From the NCBI GenBank assembly GCA_021773305.1, contig JAJFKH010000050.1, positions 1 to 56,251 of the forward strand: a stretch of DNA of 56,251 nt. Direction: 5' to 3'. The translations under genes and the position numbers were made by a program. The notes under the pieces are model-generated. The model saw only the letters and a program-made list of their open reading frames with translations. It was not told the origin of the DNA and ran no database searches. Source of the stretch: Gammaproteobacteria bacterium. Lineage in GTDB: Bacteria > Pseudomonadota > Gammaproteobacteria > UBA1113. Below, piece by piece: positions 9,408 through 19,143 of this stretch (position 1 is the stretch's first letter; every line of letters starts with the position of its first letter).

Positions 9408-10754
9408 ATGGCAAGAAAGCCCCAAAGCGAAACAGCAAATTCATTAGGCGGCGGTTTAGGTGAACTGAAGCGCCGTTTGCTTTTTGTGTTAATCGGCATT
9501 ATCGTTTTTCGGATCGGTGCGCATATTCCTGTTCCTGGATTAGACCCATCAAGACTCGCTGAACTTTTTAAACATCAATCCACAGGGCTTTTGGGATATC
9601 TTAATATGTTTTCTGGGGGTGCTCTACAGCGTCTTACGGTTTTTGCCTTAGGGGTTATGCCATATATTTCCGCTTCTATTATAATTCAGTTATTTACCGC
9701 AGTTTCTCCAGCCCTAGAGCAGTTGAAAAAAGAAGGTGAGTCGGGGCGCAGAAAAATTAATCAGTACACGCGATATGGAACATTTTTCTTAGCTGCGTTT
9801 CAAGCATTAGGTATGGCGAAATACCTTGTGTCTTCTCATGTTGTGCTAAACCCAGGCTTAAGTTTTTATTTTACCGCTAGCATTACTTTAGCCACAGGCA
9901 CTATGTTTTTGATGTGGCTGGGTGAACAGATTACTGAGCGTGGAATTGGTAATGGTATTTCTCTTATTATTTTCTCAGGAATTGTCTCTGGATTGCCTTC
10001 TGCCATGGCGAGAACATTAGAGTCCGTGCGCCAGGGAGAATTACAAGTTATAGCTATTTTCTTGATCTTAGCGTTGATCTTATGTGTAGTAGGCTTTGTG
10101 GTTTTTGTCGAAAGAGGACAGCGTCGGATCCCGGTGAATTATGCCAAGCGCCAACAGGGGCGTCGGATGGTTCAAGCGCAAAATAGTCATTTGCCTTTGA
10201 AAATTAACATGGCAGGGGTAATACCTGTTATTTTTGCTTCAAGTATCATTATCTTTCCTGCTACCTTAGCTCAATGGTTTGGCAAAGGAGATAATATGAG
10301 TTGGCTAGCGGGTATTGGTCTTGCCCTACAGCCTGGGCAGCCTGTTTATATTTTAGCTGAAGTGGCTGCTATCGTCTTCTTTTGTTTTTTTTATACCGCT
10401 TTGGTTTTTAATCCCCGTGAGACAGCAGATAACCTAAAACGATCTGGGGCTTTTGTTCCTGGGATCCGTCCGGGTGAGAAAACAGCTCGTTATATCGATA
10501 GTGTAATGACTCGGCTCACCATGGCAGGGGCTGTTTACTTAGTGATGGTGTCATTATTGCCACAATTTATGATCTTAACCTGGAGTGTTCCTTTTTACTT
10601 CGGAGGAACATCTTTGCTTATTATTGTGGTAGTTCTCATGGATTTTATGGCTCAAGTTCAGGCACACTTGATGTCTCACCAATACGAATCATTGTTAAAA
10701 AAATCATCCCTCAAAGGAGGGGGCGGAATTCCTGGAGCAGGGTTACTTCGCTAA
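9408..10754 (+). CDS. secY: Protein translocase subunit SecY
   Basis: 448 residues with about ten hydrophobic segments. Diagnostic pieces: the plug-region [42 protein letters not shown] (TM2), [13 protein letters not shown], the cytosolic loop [29 protein letters not shown], and [18 protein letters not shown] before TM9. SecY forms the channel of the SecYEG translocon in the inner membrane. It lies in the usual place between rplO and rpmJ. Confidence 0.98.
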   Translation: MARKPQSETANSLGGGLGELKRRLLFVLIGIIVFRIGAHIPVPGLDPSRLAELFKHQSTGLLGYLNMFSGGALQRLTVFALGVMPYISASIIIQLFTAVSPALEQLKKEGESGRRKINQYTRYGTFFLAAFQALGMAKYLVSSHVVLNPGLSFYFTASITLATGTMFLMWLGEQITERGIGNGISLIIFSGIVSGLPSAMARTLESVRQGELQVIAIFLILALILCVVGFVVFVERGQRRIPVNYAKRQQGRRMVQAQNSHLPLKINMAGVIPVIFASSIIIFPATLAQWFGKGDNMSWLAGIGLALQPGQPVYILAEVAAIVFFCFFYTALVFNPRETADNLKRSGAFVPGIRPGEKTARYIDSVMTRLTMAGAVYLVMVSLLPQFMILTWSVPFYFGGTSLLIIVVVLMDFMAQVQAHLMSHQYESLLKKSSLKGGGGIPGAGLLR

Positions 10755-10772
10755 GATAATTTGGAGGTTGTG

Positions 10773-10886
10773 ATGAAAGTTAGAGCATCGGTTAAGAGAA
10801 TTTGCAATAAGTGCAAGATAATTCGCCGAAAGGGTGTTGTTAGGGTTATCTGCGAAGATAAGAAACATAAGCAGCGTCAAGGGTAA
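10773..10886 (+). CDS. rpmJ: 50S ribosomal protein L36
   Basis: 37 residues. The ATG at 10773 follows TTGGAGG. Sequence [19 protein letters not shown]... with C11-x2-C14, a later Cys (C27) and His (H32) is the zinc-binding L36 type. Standard position between secY and rpsM. Last gene before the alpha-operon promoter gap. Confidence 0.96.
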   Translation: MKVRASVKRICNKCKIIRRKGVVRVICEDKKHKQRQG

Positions 10887-10926
10887 TTTTAGGTAGAGCA
10901 GTAGGTGAAATTATTGCTTTTTCTTA

Positions 10927-10955
10927 TTGATTTTTAGGTCAATAAACGTTATCCT
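10927..10955 (+). promoter_or_regulatory. Predicted alpha-operon promoter before rpsM
   Basis: TTGATT (10927-10932) and TATCCT (10950-10955) are separated by 17 nt, four matches of six to each sigma-70 box. It lies in the 112-nt gap between rpmJ and rpsM; the resulting leader would be about 38 nt. The E. coli alpha operon has its own promoter here and S4 feedback acts on its leader; no S4-binding pseudoknot was identified by eye. Confidence 0.45.
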
Positions 10956-10998
10956 TAGCCGTTTTATTAGAGATTGATTCTTTTTTAGGAGTTACTGA

Positions 10999-11370
10999 AT
11001 GTATCGGATTGCGGGGGTCAATATTCCGCCAAATAAGCATATAAATATTGCGTTAACAGCAATTTATGGCGTTGGCAGAAGTCTTGCAAACAGAGTTTGC
11101 GTGTTGTTGGGTATTGAGCCGCAAACAAAAGCTAAGGATTTGCTGGAAGAGCAAGTCGATGGGATTCGAGAAGAGCTTGCTAAGGAAGAATACCTGATAG
11201 AGGGGGATCTGCGTCGAGAAATCTCTAGTAATATTAAGCGGTTTACCGACTTGAATTGCTATAGGGGTGTAAGGCATCGCCGAGGATTACCTGTGAGAGG
11301 GCAGCGGACAAAAACCAATGCTCGTACCCGTAAAGGCCGTAAGAAATTGGTCAGTGGTAAGAAAAAATAG
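10999..11370 (+). CDS. rpsM: 30S ribosomal protein S13
   Basis: 123 residues (E. coli 118). Family start [30 protein letters not shown] with the helix-turn-helix-like core, then [28 protein letters not shown], the basic tail that contacts P-site tRNA. Ribosome site TTTAGGAG upstream. rpsK follows after 20 nt. Confidence 0.98.
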   Translation: MYRIAGVNIPPNKHINIALTAIYGVGRSLANRVCVLLGIEPQTKAKDLLEEQVDGIREELAKEEYLIEGDLRREISSNIKRFTDLNCYRGVRHRRGLPVRGQRTKTNARTRKGRKKLVSGKKK

Positions 11371-11390
11371 TTTAAAGTTAAGGTTACAGA

Positions 11391-11768
11391 ATGGGTAATT
11401 CGACGAGTAAGGCGAAGAAAAATGTTACGGAAGGAGCAGTTCATATTCATGCCACTTTCAACAACACCATCATTACGATAACGGATCGGGGTGGAAATGC
11501 TGTTGCTTGGGCAACCTCTGGAGGATCAGGTTTTCGTGGTTCTCGGAAAAGCACACCGTTTGCGGCCCAGGTGGCAGCTGAACGTGCTGGGAGTGTTGCA
11601 AGAGATCATGGCATGAAGAGTGCCGAAGTCTTTACTTCAGGGCCTGGGCCGGGACGAGAGTCTGCTATCCGTGCTATAGCTTCCGTGGGTATTAATCTTA
11701 CAAAAATTGCAGATTGTACAGGAATTCCCCATAATGGTTGTCGTCCGCGAAAAGAAAGACGCATGTAA
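11391..11768 (+). CDS. rpsK: 30S ribosomal protein S11
   Basis: 125 residues. Conserved [31 protein letters not shown] and the end [16 protein letters not shown], part of the mRNA exit channel and platform. The region around residues 85-100 ([15 protein letters not shown]) is diagnostic. rpsD follows after 17 nt. Confidence 0.98.
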   Translation: MGNSTSKAKKNVTEGAVHIHATFNNTIITITDRGGNAVAWATSGGSGFRGSRKSTPFAAQVAAERAGSVARDHGMKSAEVFTSGPGPGRESAIRAIASVGINLTKIADCTGIPHNGCRPRKERRM

Positions 11769-11785
11769 CTAGGAGATTATATAAG

Positions 11786-12403
11786 ATGGCTACAGATAGG
11801 GGACCACGTTTAAAAAAATCCCGTCGTGAAGGTGAATCACTTGGATTGTTTGGTTATCGAGATGAAGCAACCAAAGGTAAGTTAGATACACCTCCTGGGC
11901 AGCATGGTGGTAAGAAAGGTCGTTCGTCGAACTACGGTGTTATGCTACGAGAAAAACAAAAATTACGTCGAATCTATGGTGTTCTTGAGCGCCAATTCCG
12001 TTTGATTTTTGCTAAAGCATCTCGCATGAAAGGATCCACTGGTGGGAATCTCTTGCAGTTGCTGGAGTGCCGCCTTGATAATGTTGTCTACCGAATGGGT
12101 TTTGCGTGTACCCGTCGTGAAGGGCGTCAAATGGTGAGCCATCGTTCAATTATGGTTAACGGGGTCGCGGTTAATATCCCATCCTATGTTGTAAAGCCTG
12201 GCGACATTGTTGAAGTTCGCGAAAAAAGTAAAAAACAATTACGTATTCAAGCAGCAACAGAATCTGCTCAGCAGCAAACGATGCTTGAGTGGTTAAAGGT
12301 TGATTTTAAGCAATTGCTTGGAGAGTTTGCCTATATCCCCCAAGAGGATGAAATACCTCTTCAAATTGACCTCAACAAGATTGTAGAGTTCTATTCTAGA
12401 TAA
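11786..12403 (+). CDS. rpsD: 30S ribosomal protein S4
   Basis: 205 residues from ATG 11786, which follows TAGGAG; a longer in-frame reading would overlap rpsK and is not used. The S4 RNA-binding domain is seen in [32 protein letters not shown] near residues 95-130, and the N-terminal [16 protein letters not shown] replaces the zinc ribbon (zinc-free type). Primary 16S binder and, in E. coli, alpha-operon repressor. Confidence 0.97.
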   Translation: MATDRGPRLKKSRREGESLGLFGYRDEATKGKLDTPPGQHGGKKGRSSNYGVMLREKQKLRRIYGVLERQFRLIFAKASRMKGSTGGNLLQLLECRLDNVVYRMGFACTRREGRQMVSHRSIMVNGVAVNIPSYVVKPGDIVEVREKSKKQLRIQAATESAQQQTMLEWLKVDFKQLLGEFAYIPQEDEIPLQIDLNKIVEFYSR

Positions 12404-12425
12404 CGTTTTTGCGGAGAATGAATCC

Positions 12426-13433
12426 ATGACAGGTGAACTTTTAACCCCAAGTACTATTGAAGTAGATGCAGTAGATTCATGCCGTTCTCAGATAGTGCTC
12501 CAACCCCTTGAGCGTGGTTTTGGACACACTTTAGGGAATGCTATACGCCGTATTCTGCTTTCCTCTATTACAGGTGCTGCGGTTGTCGAAGTGCAGATTG
12601 AAAACGTTGTTCATGAATATAGTACTTTAGAAGGTGTTCAGGAAGATGTTATTGAAATCTTACTAAATTTAAAAGGCGCTGCTTTTATCCTTCATGAACG
12701 TGACGAGGTGACATTAACCTTAAATAAATCGGGTAATGAGGCTGTCACTGTAACTGCTGGTGATTTTCAGCTTGAGCATGATGTTGAGATTGCTAATCCT
12801 GAGCATGTTATTGCTCATATTGGTGGTAATGCAAACTTAAGCATGCAGGTGAAGGTTGCTAGGGGGATTGGTTATCAAACTGTTGTTCGGCGGCATATCG
12901 ATGATGATGAGGAAAGTATCGAAGGTGCTGAAGGAGCGATTGGTGTGCTGCAATTGGATGCTTCTTTTAGCCCGGTGCAGCGAGTTTCCTACACAGTTGA
13001 AAATGCTCGTGTGGGTCAGAGAACTGATCTGGATAAGCTAGTTATCGATTTAGAAACCAATGGTACATTATCTCCAGAAGATGCAATTAGAAGAACTGCG
13101 GCAATTTTGCAGCAACAGTTACAGGCGTTTGTTGATCTGAAACAATCCCAGGAAAGATTGCCTGAACAGCATAAGGAAGAGTTTGATCCAGTTTTATTAC
13201 GTCCGATTGAAGATCTTGAATTAACAGTACGCTCAACGAATTGCCTCAAAGCAGAGAATATTTACTATGTAGGTGATTTGATTCAGCGTTCAGAAGTTGA
13301 GTTGTTGAAAACACCTAACTTAGGTAAAAAATCACTCACTGAAATTAAAAACGTATTGGCATCTCAGTCTTTGTCATTAGGAATGCGATTAGAAAATTGG
13401 CCTCCTGCTGACTTAAAAGATAGCAGACGGTAG
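12426..13433 (+). CDS. rpoA: RNA polymerase subunit alpha
   Basis: 335 residues (E. coli 329). N-terminal dimerisation domain: [39 protein letters not shown] near residues 30-70. C-terminal domain: [46 protein letters not shown] near residues 263-310, the UP-element and activator-binding module with its helix-hairpin-helix. 22 nt after rpsD and 33 nt before rplQ. Confidence 0.98.
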   Translation: MTGELLTPSTIEVDAVDSCRSQIVLQPLERGFGHTLGNAIRRILLSSITGAAVVEVQIENVVHEYSTLEGVQEDVIEILLNLKGAAFILHERDEVTLTLNKSGNEAVTVTAGDFQLEHDVEIANPEHVIAHIGGNANLSMQVKVARGIGYQTVVRRHIDDDEESIEGAEGAIGVLQLDASFSPVQRVSYTVENARVGQRTDLDKLVIDLETNGTLSPEDAIRRTAAILQQQLQAFVDLKQSQERLPEQHKEEFDPVLLRPIEDLELTVRSTNCLKAENIYYVGDLIQRSEVELLKTPNLGKKSLTEIKNVLASQSLSLGMRLENWPPADLKDSRR

Positions 13434-13466
13434 AAAGTAAACTCAATATTATTAAGGTAAGTTGTT

Positions 13467-13847
13467 ATGCGTCACAGAAAAAGTGGTCGACATTTAAATC
13501 GAACAAGTAGCCATCTTCAGGCCATGTTTAGCAATATGTCTGCGTCTCTGATGGAGCATGAAGTCATAAAAACGACATTGCCTAAGGCAAAAGATTTACG
13601 CCGAGTTATTGAGCGACTCATTACCCTTGCTAAAGAAGATACCGTTGCAAGACGGCGCTTAGCTTTTGCTCGTTTGCGAAATAAAGCAATGGTGGCTAAA
13701 TTATTTAATGATTTAGGTCCCCGTTATAAAGAACGTCCAGGCGGCTATACTCGGGTGTTGAAATGTGGTTTTCGTAAAGGCGACGCTGCGCCGATGGCTT
13801 ATATTGAGCTAGTTGGTAGACCGAATGCTCCAGGTAATGACGACTGA
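13467..13847 (+). CDS. rplQ: 50S ribosomal protein L17
   Basis: 126 residues. [32 protein letters not shown] is the family start and the end [27 protein letters not shown] is complete. Last ribosomal gene of the block. Its final 11 nt overlap the tpm start, so the methyltransferase is probably translated from the ribosomal transcript. Confidence 0.98.
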   Translation: MRHRKSGRHLNRTSSHLQAMFSNMSASLMEHEVIKTTLPKAKDLRRVIERLITLAKEDTVARRRLAFARLRNKAMVAKLFNDLGPRYKERPGGYTRVLKCGFRKGDAAPMAYIELVGRPNAPGNDD

Positions 13848-14529
13848 TCTGTCTGCGACGAGTATCAATAAATATTGGCAAGAGCGGTGGAGAGCTGGGA
13901 ACACCAAGTTTCATCAGTCCGATTATAATGTTCCCATGGTCGAGTGTTTTTCTCTTCTTGACCTAAAGCAAGGGGATGAAGTTTTCGTTCCCCTGTGTGG
14001 CAAATCTTCAGATATACTTTGGTTAGTGGAACAAGGATATCGAGTTCTTGGAAATGAGCTTAGCAGCATTGCTGCAAAAGCATTTTTTGTTGAAAATGAT
14101 CTACCTTTTACAAAAATCTTAGATGAATATTTTACGGTATACCAGGGAGATTCTGTCACAATTCTTCAAGGCAATTATTTTGATTTACAAGAGCACTATC
14201 TTTGTTCTGTTAGCGGCGTATATGATCGTGCGGCTCTTGTGGCATTGCCTTCAGAAGAAAGAGAAAAGTACATTCAGCATCAATTATCTTTTTTGCCCAA
14301 ATCAGCAAAAATTTTCCTTTTAAATATTGAATATCTTCCTGAGGAATTGAATGGGCCACCCTATTGCGTACCTGAAGCAGAAGTTACGCAAAAATATAGC
14401 AAACGATTTAATAACATATCTATTATTAAAGAATATGATGGAAAGCTATTAAACCCTCATTTAAATGCTAAAAGCCTTAATCCTAATGGCCTTAGCTTCT
14501 TAAAAGAAAAAGTATTTTTAATAAAATAG
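13837..14529 (+). CDS. tpm: Thiopurine S-methyltransferase family protein
   Basis: 230 residues from ATG 13837, inside the end of rplQ. The TPMT pattern is clear: [19 protein letters not shown] at the start, the SAM-binding motif [28 protein letters not shown] near residues 47-75, then [10 protein letters not shown] near residue 130. Family members transfer methyl from SAM to thiol or selenium/tellurium compounds in the cytosol. An 11-nt overlap couples it to the ribosomal operon, an unusual partner. The natural substrate cannot be told from sequence. Confidence 0.9.
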   Translation: MTTDLSATSINKYWQERWRAGNTKFHQSDYNVPMVECFSLLDLKQGDEVFVPLCGKSSDILWLVEQGYRVLGNELSSIAAKAFFVENDLPFTKILDEYFTVYQGDSVTILQGNYFDLQEHYLCSVSGVYDRAALVALPSEEREKYIQHQLSFLPKSAKIFLLNIEYLPEELNGPPYCVPEAEVTQKYSKRFNNISIIKEYDGKLLNPHLNAKSLNPNGLSFLKEKVFLIK

Positions 14530-14577
14530 AAATTTAATTAAAGTCTTAATTGTTATTGCCGACATAAAGTTTGATGA

Positions 14578-14691
14578 ACTATTTTTTTGTCAAGTATAAA
14601 CTTTACCGATGGGGATGCATCAGGTTTTATTACGTTGTCGGATGGTAGTGAAATTGATTTTACCAACGTAGCGCAAATCACCTGGACTTGA
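14578..14691 (+). pseudogene. Remnant of an RTX-like repeat protein C-terminus
   Basis: This frame reads ...NFTDGDASGFITLSDGSEIDFTNV followed by AQITWT and a stop at 14689-14691, preceded by a stop at 14575-14577. The pattern 'DG...G.ITLSDGS.IDFTNV..I' is typical of the strand-rich region after RTX calcium-binding repeats in large secreted proteins. With no start and under 40 codons it cannot be a working gene, so it is read as the last fragment of a decayed one. Confidence 0.45.
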
Positions 14692-14696
14692 GGTAA

Positions 14697-14828
14697 AATT
14701 ATATAAAGAATAATATTTTTATTTTTTAATTTATTTAAAATGTTTCGTTGAGCAACAGGGCTAAGATCAACATATTTGGCCAGTGTTTTAGCCAGAAGAG
14801 TTATTTTTGCGCTGATAATTTCACCCAC
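14697..14828 (-). pseudogene. Possible 5' fragment of a broken leftward gene
   Basis: On the minus strand from 14828, 44 residues read as an orderly amphipathic helix (ITLLAKTLAKYVDLSPVAQR), then become antisense to the RTX-like remnant. It has the look of the N-terminal helix of a sensor or transmitter protein, but this is only an impression. Its start codon lies inside the predicted aceE promoter, which argues against an intact gene. It could be chance. Confidence 0.22.
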
Positions 14829-14840
14829 TCTTAGTATAAT
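14812..14840 (+). promoter_or_regulatory. Predicted promoter of the aceEF-lpdA operon
   Basis: CTGATA (14812-14817) and a perfect TATAAT (14835-14840) are 17 nt apart. The predicted leader to the aceE ATG is about 44 nt. No pdhR gene precedes the operon here, unlike E. coli, and no PdhR-like operator was recognised. Confidence 0.55.
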
Positions 14841-14890
14841 ATGGTATTATTAATGGTTAGACGTTTAAAAAAATTTTGTACAGTGAGCCT

Positions 14891-17539
14891 ATGAAAGATA
14901 TTGATCCCATAGAAACAAGAGAATGGCTGGACGCGTTTGAGTCAGTTTTGCAATATGATGGCCCTGAACGTGGCCAATTTTTGGTGAAGCAATTAATTGA
15001 CGCGGCCTATGGGCAAGGTAAAGGCTTCCCTTTGACCACTACCACACCTTATATTAATACCCTATCCACAGACAGCGAGCCCGAATACCCTGGAGATTTA
15101 CTTTTAGAAGAAAAATTACTAGCCTATTTGCGTTGGAATGCTATGGCCATGGTGGTTCGTGGTGGGAAACGCGCGCCAGAGCTAGGTGGTCATATTGCAA
15201 GCTATGCTTCCAGTGCAATCCTTTATGAAGTGGGTTTTCAGCATTTTTTTCATGCGCCCTCAGAACAGCATGGCGGTGATTTGGTTTTTGTACAAGGGCA
15301 TTGTTCACCAGGCATTTATGCCAGAGCGTTCCTAGAAGGGCGCTTGAATGCTGAGCAGCTAGATCATTTTCGTGAAGAAGTTGAAGTGGATGGGGTTGCG
15401 TCTTATCCTCACCCTTGGTTGATGCCGGATTTTTGGCAATTTGCCACGGTCTCCATGGGACTAGGGCCTTTGCAAGCTATTTACCAAGCGCGATTTTTAA
15501 AATATCTCCATAACCGTGAATTGTTGGATACCACAGGACGCCATGTTTGGGCTTTTTGTGGAGACGGAGAAATGGACGAACCTGAATCCCTGGGTGCATT
15601 GCAAATTGCAAACCGAGAAGGATTAGATAATTTAATTTTTGTTGTCAATTGTAATCTTCAGCGTCTTGATGGCCCTGTCAGAGGTAATGGAAAAATTATC
15701 CAAGATTTAGAAGGTGTGTTTCGAGGTGCCGGTTGGCATGTGATAAAAGTGGTTTGGGATAGTCATTGGGATAAGTTGTTACAGCATCCCCAGCGAGATC
15801 TGCTGATTCAATGCATGGGCGAAACCATCGACGGAGAATATCAAAACTTTAAAGCCAAAGATGGTGCTTATGGTCGAGAACATTTTTTTGGTAAATATCC
15901 TGAGCTCAAAGCCATGGTTGCCGATTGGTCTGATGAAGAAATTGCTCAGCTTAACTATGGTGGTCATGATCAGAAAAAAGTATTTGCCGCATATCAAGAA
16001 GCCGTTCATCATACAGGTTCGCCGGTGGTGATTTTGCCAAAGACAGTGAAAGGTTATGGCATGGGGCCGGTTGGGCAGGGGCAAAACACAACTCACCAAC
16101 AGAAAAAACTTAATCCTGAGCAAATAAAAGACTTTAAAGAACGTTTTCATTTGCCTATTAGTGACGAAGAAGTCGCAAATATTTCTTATTATCGCCCCGA
16201 CGAAACAGCACCTGAAATGCAGTACATTAAGGCTAATCGTGAAAAGTTAGGAGGTTCGCTTCCTCAGCGTCGTGAAAAATCTCATGATTTGAAAATCCCA
16301 GATTTAGATGCTTTTGCTTCTATTCTAAAAGATAGTGGTGATCGAGAAATTTCAACGACCATGGCATTTGTGCGGATTTTAAGTGTGTTGCTCAAAGATA
16401 AAAATATTAAACAGAGGATTGTACCGATTATTCCTGATGAATGCCGTACCTTTGGTATGGAAGGGATGTTTCGTCAATTTGGTATTTATGCCAACGAAGG
16501 CCAGCTTTATACCCCGGTGGATGCTGATCAGCTCATGTACTTTAAAGAAGATAAAAAAGGCCAGCTGCTGAATGAAGGTATCACTGAAGCCGGTGCTTTT
16601 TCTTCTTGGATTGCGGCGGCAACGTCCTATAGTGTTAGCAATTATCCCATGATCCCATTTTATATTTACTATTCTATGTTTGGTTTTCAGCGAGTTGGGG
16701 ATTTGGCATGGGCTGCGGGGGATATGCGAGCGAGGGGATTCTTATTAGGTGCTACAGCAGGTCGTACCACGTTAGCCGGTGAAGGATTGCAGCATCAGGA
16801 TGGCCACAGTCACATTATGGCCGGTACGATTCCCAATTGTATAGCTTATGATCCTACGTACGCTTACGAATTAACGGTGATTATTCAAGATGGTTTGCGT
16901 CGGATGTATCAAGAGCAAGAAGATATTTATTACTATCTTGCGGTGATGAATGAAAATTACCACCATCCAGCGATGCCAGAAGGTGTTGAAGAAGGCATTC
17001 TAAGAGGTATGTACCGATTACGAGTGAGCGATAAAATTGATAGACCTAAAGTACAATTGATGGGGTGTGGTACCATTTTGCGAGAAGTGATCCAGGCCGC
17101 TGAGATATTAGAAACAGATTATGAAGTGAGCGCTGATGTTTGGAGTATGACGAGTTTTAATGAGTTAGCACGAGATGGGCGAGCCACGGAACGTTGGAAT
17201 CGTTTACACCCCGATCAAATTCCCAAGCAAAATTATGTAGAACAATGTATGACAGGCACCGTAGGGCCTATTATTGCTGCCAGTGATTATATTGCTTCTT
17301 ATGCAGAACAAATTCGCGCATTTGTTCCTCAGCGTTATGTAACGTTAGGGACTGATGGTTTTGGGCGCAGTGATACCCGCAAGCAATTACGCCATTTCTT
17401 TGAAGTGGATAGTAAAGCCATTGTTTATGCCGCATTAAAATCCCTGGCTGATGAAGGTCAAGTAGATGTCGCTGTTGTCAAAGCAGCGCAAAAACGGCTA
17501 CAAATACAGCCTGATAAACCTAATCCGACCACGGTATAG
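14891..17539 (+). CDS. aceE: Pyruvate dehydrogenase E1 component (homodimeric)
   Basis: 882 residues from ATG 14891; an in-frame TTG at 14876 would add five residues, but the ATG gives the family start MKDIDPIETREWLDAFESVL. The thiamine diphosphate motif is GDGEMDEPESLGALQIA near residue 227 followed by NLIFVVNCNLQRLDGPVRGNGKI. EGLQHQDGHSH near residue 635 is the conserved dehydrogenase loop. This single-chain E1 decarboxylates pyruvate and acetylates E2. First gene of aceE-aceF-lpdA; full length. Confidence 0.98.
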   Translation: MKDIDPIETREWLDAFESVLQYDGPERGQFLVKQLIDAAYGQGKGFPLTTTTPYINTLSTDSEPEYPGDLLLEEKLLAYLRWNAMAMVVRGGKRAPELGGHIASYASSAILYEVGFQHFFHAPSEQHGGDLVFVQGHCSPGIYARAFLEGRLNAEQLDHFREEVEVDGVASYPHPWLMPDFWQFATVSMGLGPLQAIYQARFLKYLHNRELLDTTGRHVWAFCGDGEMDEPESLGALQIANREGLDNLIFVVNCNLQRLDGPVRGNGKIIQDLEGVFRGAGWHVIKVVWDSHWDKLLQHPQRDLLIQCMGETIDGEYQNFKAKDGAYGREHFFGKYPELKAMVADWSDEEIAQLNYGGHDQKKVFAAYQEAVHHTGSPVVILPKTVKGYGMGPVGQGQNTTHQQKKLNPEQIKDFKERFHLPISDEEVANISYYRPDETAPEMQYIKANREKLGGSLPQRREKSHDLKIPDLDAFASILKDSGDREISTTMAFVRILSVLLKDKNIKQRIVPIIPDECRTFGMEGMFRQFGIYANEGQLYTPVDADQLMYFKEDKKGQLLNEGITEAGAFSSWIAAATSYSVSNYPMIPFYIYYSMFGFQRVGDLAWAAGDMRARGFLLGATAGRTTLAGEGLQHQDGHSHIMAGTIPNCIAYDPTYAYELTVIIQDGLRRMYQEQEDIYYYLAVMNENYHHPAMPEGVEEGILRGMYRLRVSDKIDRPKVQLMGCGTILREVIQAAEILETDYEVSADVWSMTSFNELARDGRATERWNRLHPDQIPKQNYVEQCMTGTVGPIIAASDYIASYAEQIRAFVPQRYVTLGTDGFGRSDTRKQLRHFFEVDSKAIVYAALKSLADEGQVDVAVVKAAQKRLQIQPDKPNPTTV

Positions 17540-17550
17540 AGGAGAGAACC

Positions 17551-19131
17551 TTGGCAGAGATAAAACAAGTTGAGGTGCCTGATATTGGTGGAGCCACCGA
17601 TGTTGAAGTCATTGAAATTTTAGTTTCCCCAGGAGATACCATTGGGGAAAATGATTCGTTAATTACCTTAGAGTCTGATAAAGCCAGTATGGATATTCCA
17701 TCTCCCTGTGGTGGTATTGTGAAAGATATCCAAGTGAGCTTAGGAGGCAAAGTTTCCGAGGGCAGTGCTATCCTTACGTTAGAAATTGCTGGAGAAAGCG
17801 CACCCATAGAAACAACGCCTTCTGCTGAGACATCACAACCTAAACAATCAGAAGAAGCCGTTGCACAGGTGACTGAAATTCGAGTTCCGGATATTGGTGG
17901 TGCGGAGAATGTGGATGTCATTGAGGTTAGTATCAAAGCTGGAGATACGATCTCAAAAGATGATCCAATTATTACTTTGGAAAGTGATAAAGCGTCGATG
18001 GATGTGCCAACACCCCTAGCCGGTGTGGTGAAATCGATGAATATTGCTGTGGGAGATAAGGTTTCTGAAGGAAGTATTATTTGCCATCTTGAAACCACCG
18101 CCGCGATAACCTCGACTCAGGCTCCAGCGCCTGTAAAAACAATGCAAACGGGGCCTGCGGCTTCCGCTGAGTCTTCTGGTGGTACAGCTTCATTGCTTGT
18201 AAGAGAAGATACTGAAGAAGCGACGAAATCCTCAGATGGCGTTTACGCAGGGCCTGCTGTGCGTAGGATTGCTCGGGAATTTGGTATTGAACTCGGTCAA
18301 ATTAAAGGGACTGGGCGCAAAGGACGTATTTTAAAAGAAGACGTGCAAACTTTTGTAAAAGCTCGAATGAAAGGTGCACCTGCTGCTGGCGGAATTGGGA
18401 TTGAAGCAGATCCTGTTGTGGACTTTAGTGAATTCGGTGAATTTGATACAAAGCCTTTATCTCGAATTAAAAAACTATCCGGCGCTAATTTACATCGCAA
18501 CTGGGTGAGTATTCCCCATGTGACTCAATTTGATGAAGCAGATATCACGGAGTTAGAAGCGTTCCGTAAAGGGCAAAAAGCTGCGGCAGAAAAACAAGGT
18601 TTTAAACTGACCCCACTGGTTTTTATTATGAAAGCTGTGGTGGGTGCTATGCGAAAGTATCCTATTTTTAATTCGTCTTTAGATGGGACGGGTGAACAAC
18701 TCATCATGAAAAAATATTGCCATATTGGTATTGCGGTGGATACTCCAGACGGTTTAATGGTTCCTGTGGTTCGAGATGTGGATAAAAAAGGCTTATTTGA
18801 ATTAGCACAAGAGCTAGGGGAAATAAGTGAGCGAGCAAGAAATAAAAAATTAACCGCTAAAGATATGCAAGGTAGTTGTTTTACTATCTCCAGTTTAGGT
18901 GGTATCGGAGGAACCGCGTTTACACCTATTATTAACGCACCTGATGTCGCAATTTTAGGGGTTTCTCGATCTTACATGAAGCCTGTCTTTATCGATGGTG
19001 AATTTGTTCCAAGGTTAACATTGCCATTATCATTATCTTATGATCACCGGGTGATTGATGGTGCTGATGGCGCAAGGTTTTCGCAACAATTGGTTGCGGT
19101 GTTGTCTGATATACGCAAAATTTTACTCTAA
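17551..19131 (+). CDS. aceF: Pyruvate dehydrogenase E2 (dihydrolipoamide acetyltransferase)
   Basis: 526 residues. Two lipoyl domains, each with the ESDKAS motif; the lipoylated lysines are K44 and K147. After a linker rich in Ala, Ser and Thr comes the E1/E3-binding domain (GPAVRRIAREFGIELGQIKGTG, near residues 234-270), then the acyltransferase domain ending in DHRVIDGADG with H499 and D503 as catalytic pair. It starts with TTG, 5 nt after a strong AGAGGAGAG site; no better start exists. Two lipoyl domains is between the one and three seen in other bacteria. Confidence 0.97.
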   Translation: MAEIKQVEVPDIGGATDVEVIEILVSPGDTIGENDSLITLESDKASMDIPSPCGGIVKDIQVSLGGKVSEGSAILTLEIAGESAPIETTPSAETSQPKQSEEAVAQVTEIRVPDIGGAENVDVIEVSIKAGDTISKDDPIITLESDKASMDVPTPLAGVVKSMNIAVGDKVSEGSIICHLETTAAITSTQAPAPVKTMQTGPAASAESSGGTASLLVREDTEEATKSSDGVYAGPAVRRIAREFGIELGQIKGTGRKGRILKEDVQTFVKARMKGAPAAGGIGIEADPVVDFSEFGEFDTKPLSRIKKLSGANLHRNWVSIPHVTQFDEADITELEAFRKGQKAAAEKQGFKLTPLVFIMKAVVGAMRKYPIFNSSLDGTGEQLIMKKYCHIGIAVDTPDGLMVPVVRDVDKKGLFELAQELGEISERARNKKLTAKDMQGSCFTISSLGGIGGTAFTPIINAPDVAILGVSRSYMKPVFIDGEFVPRLTLPLSLSYDHRVIDGADGARFSQQLVAVLSDIRKILL

Positions 19132-19143
19132 GGGTACGAAAAA

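Noticed and set aside
12856-13041. Short frames inside rpoA and other core genes
   Set aside because: They are shadows of well-identified genes in other frames, with no ribosome site or family match.
14553-14828. A full 91-residue minus-strand gene
   Set aside because: Its second half is antisense to the RTX-like remnant and its start lies within the predicted aceE promoter; at most the first 44 residues are a remnant.
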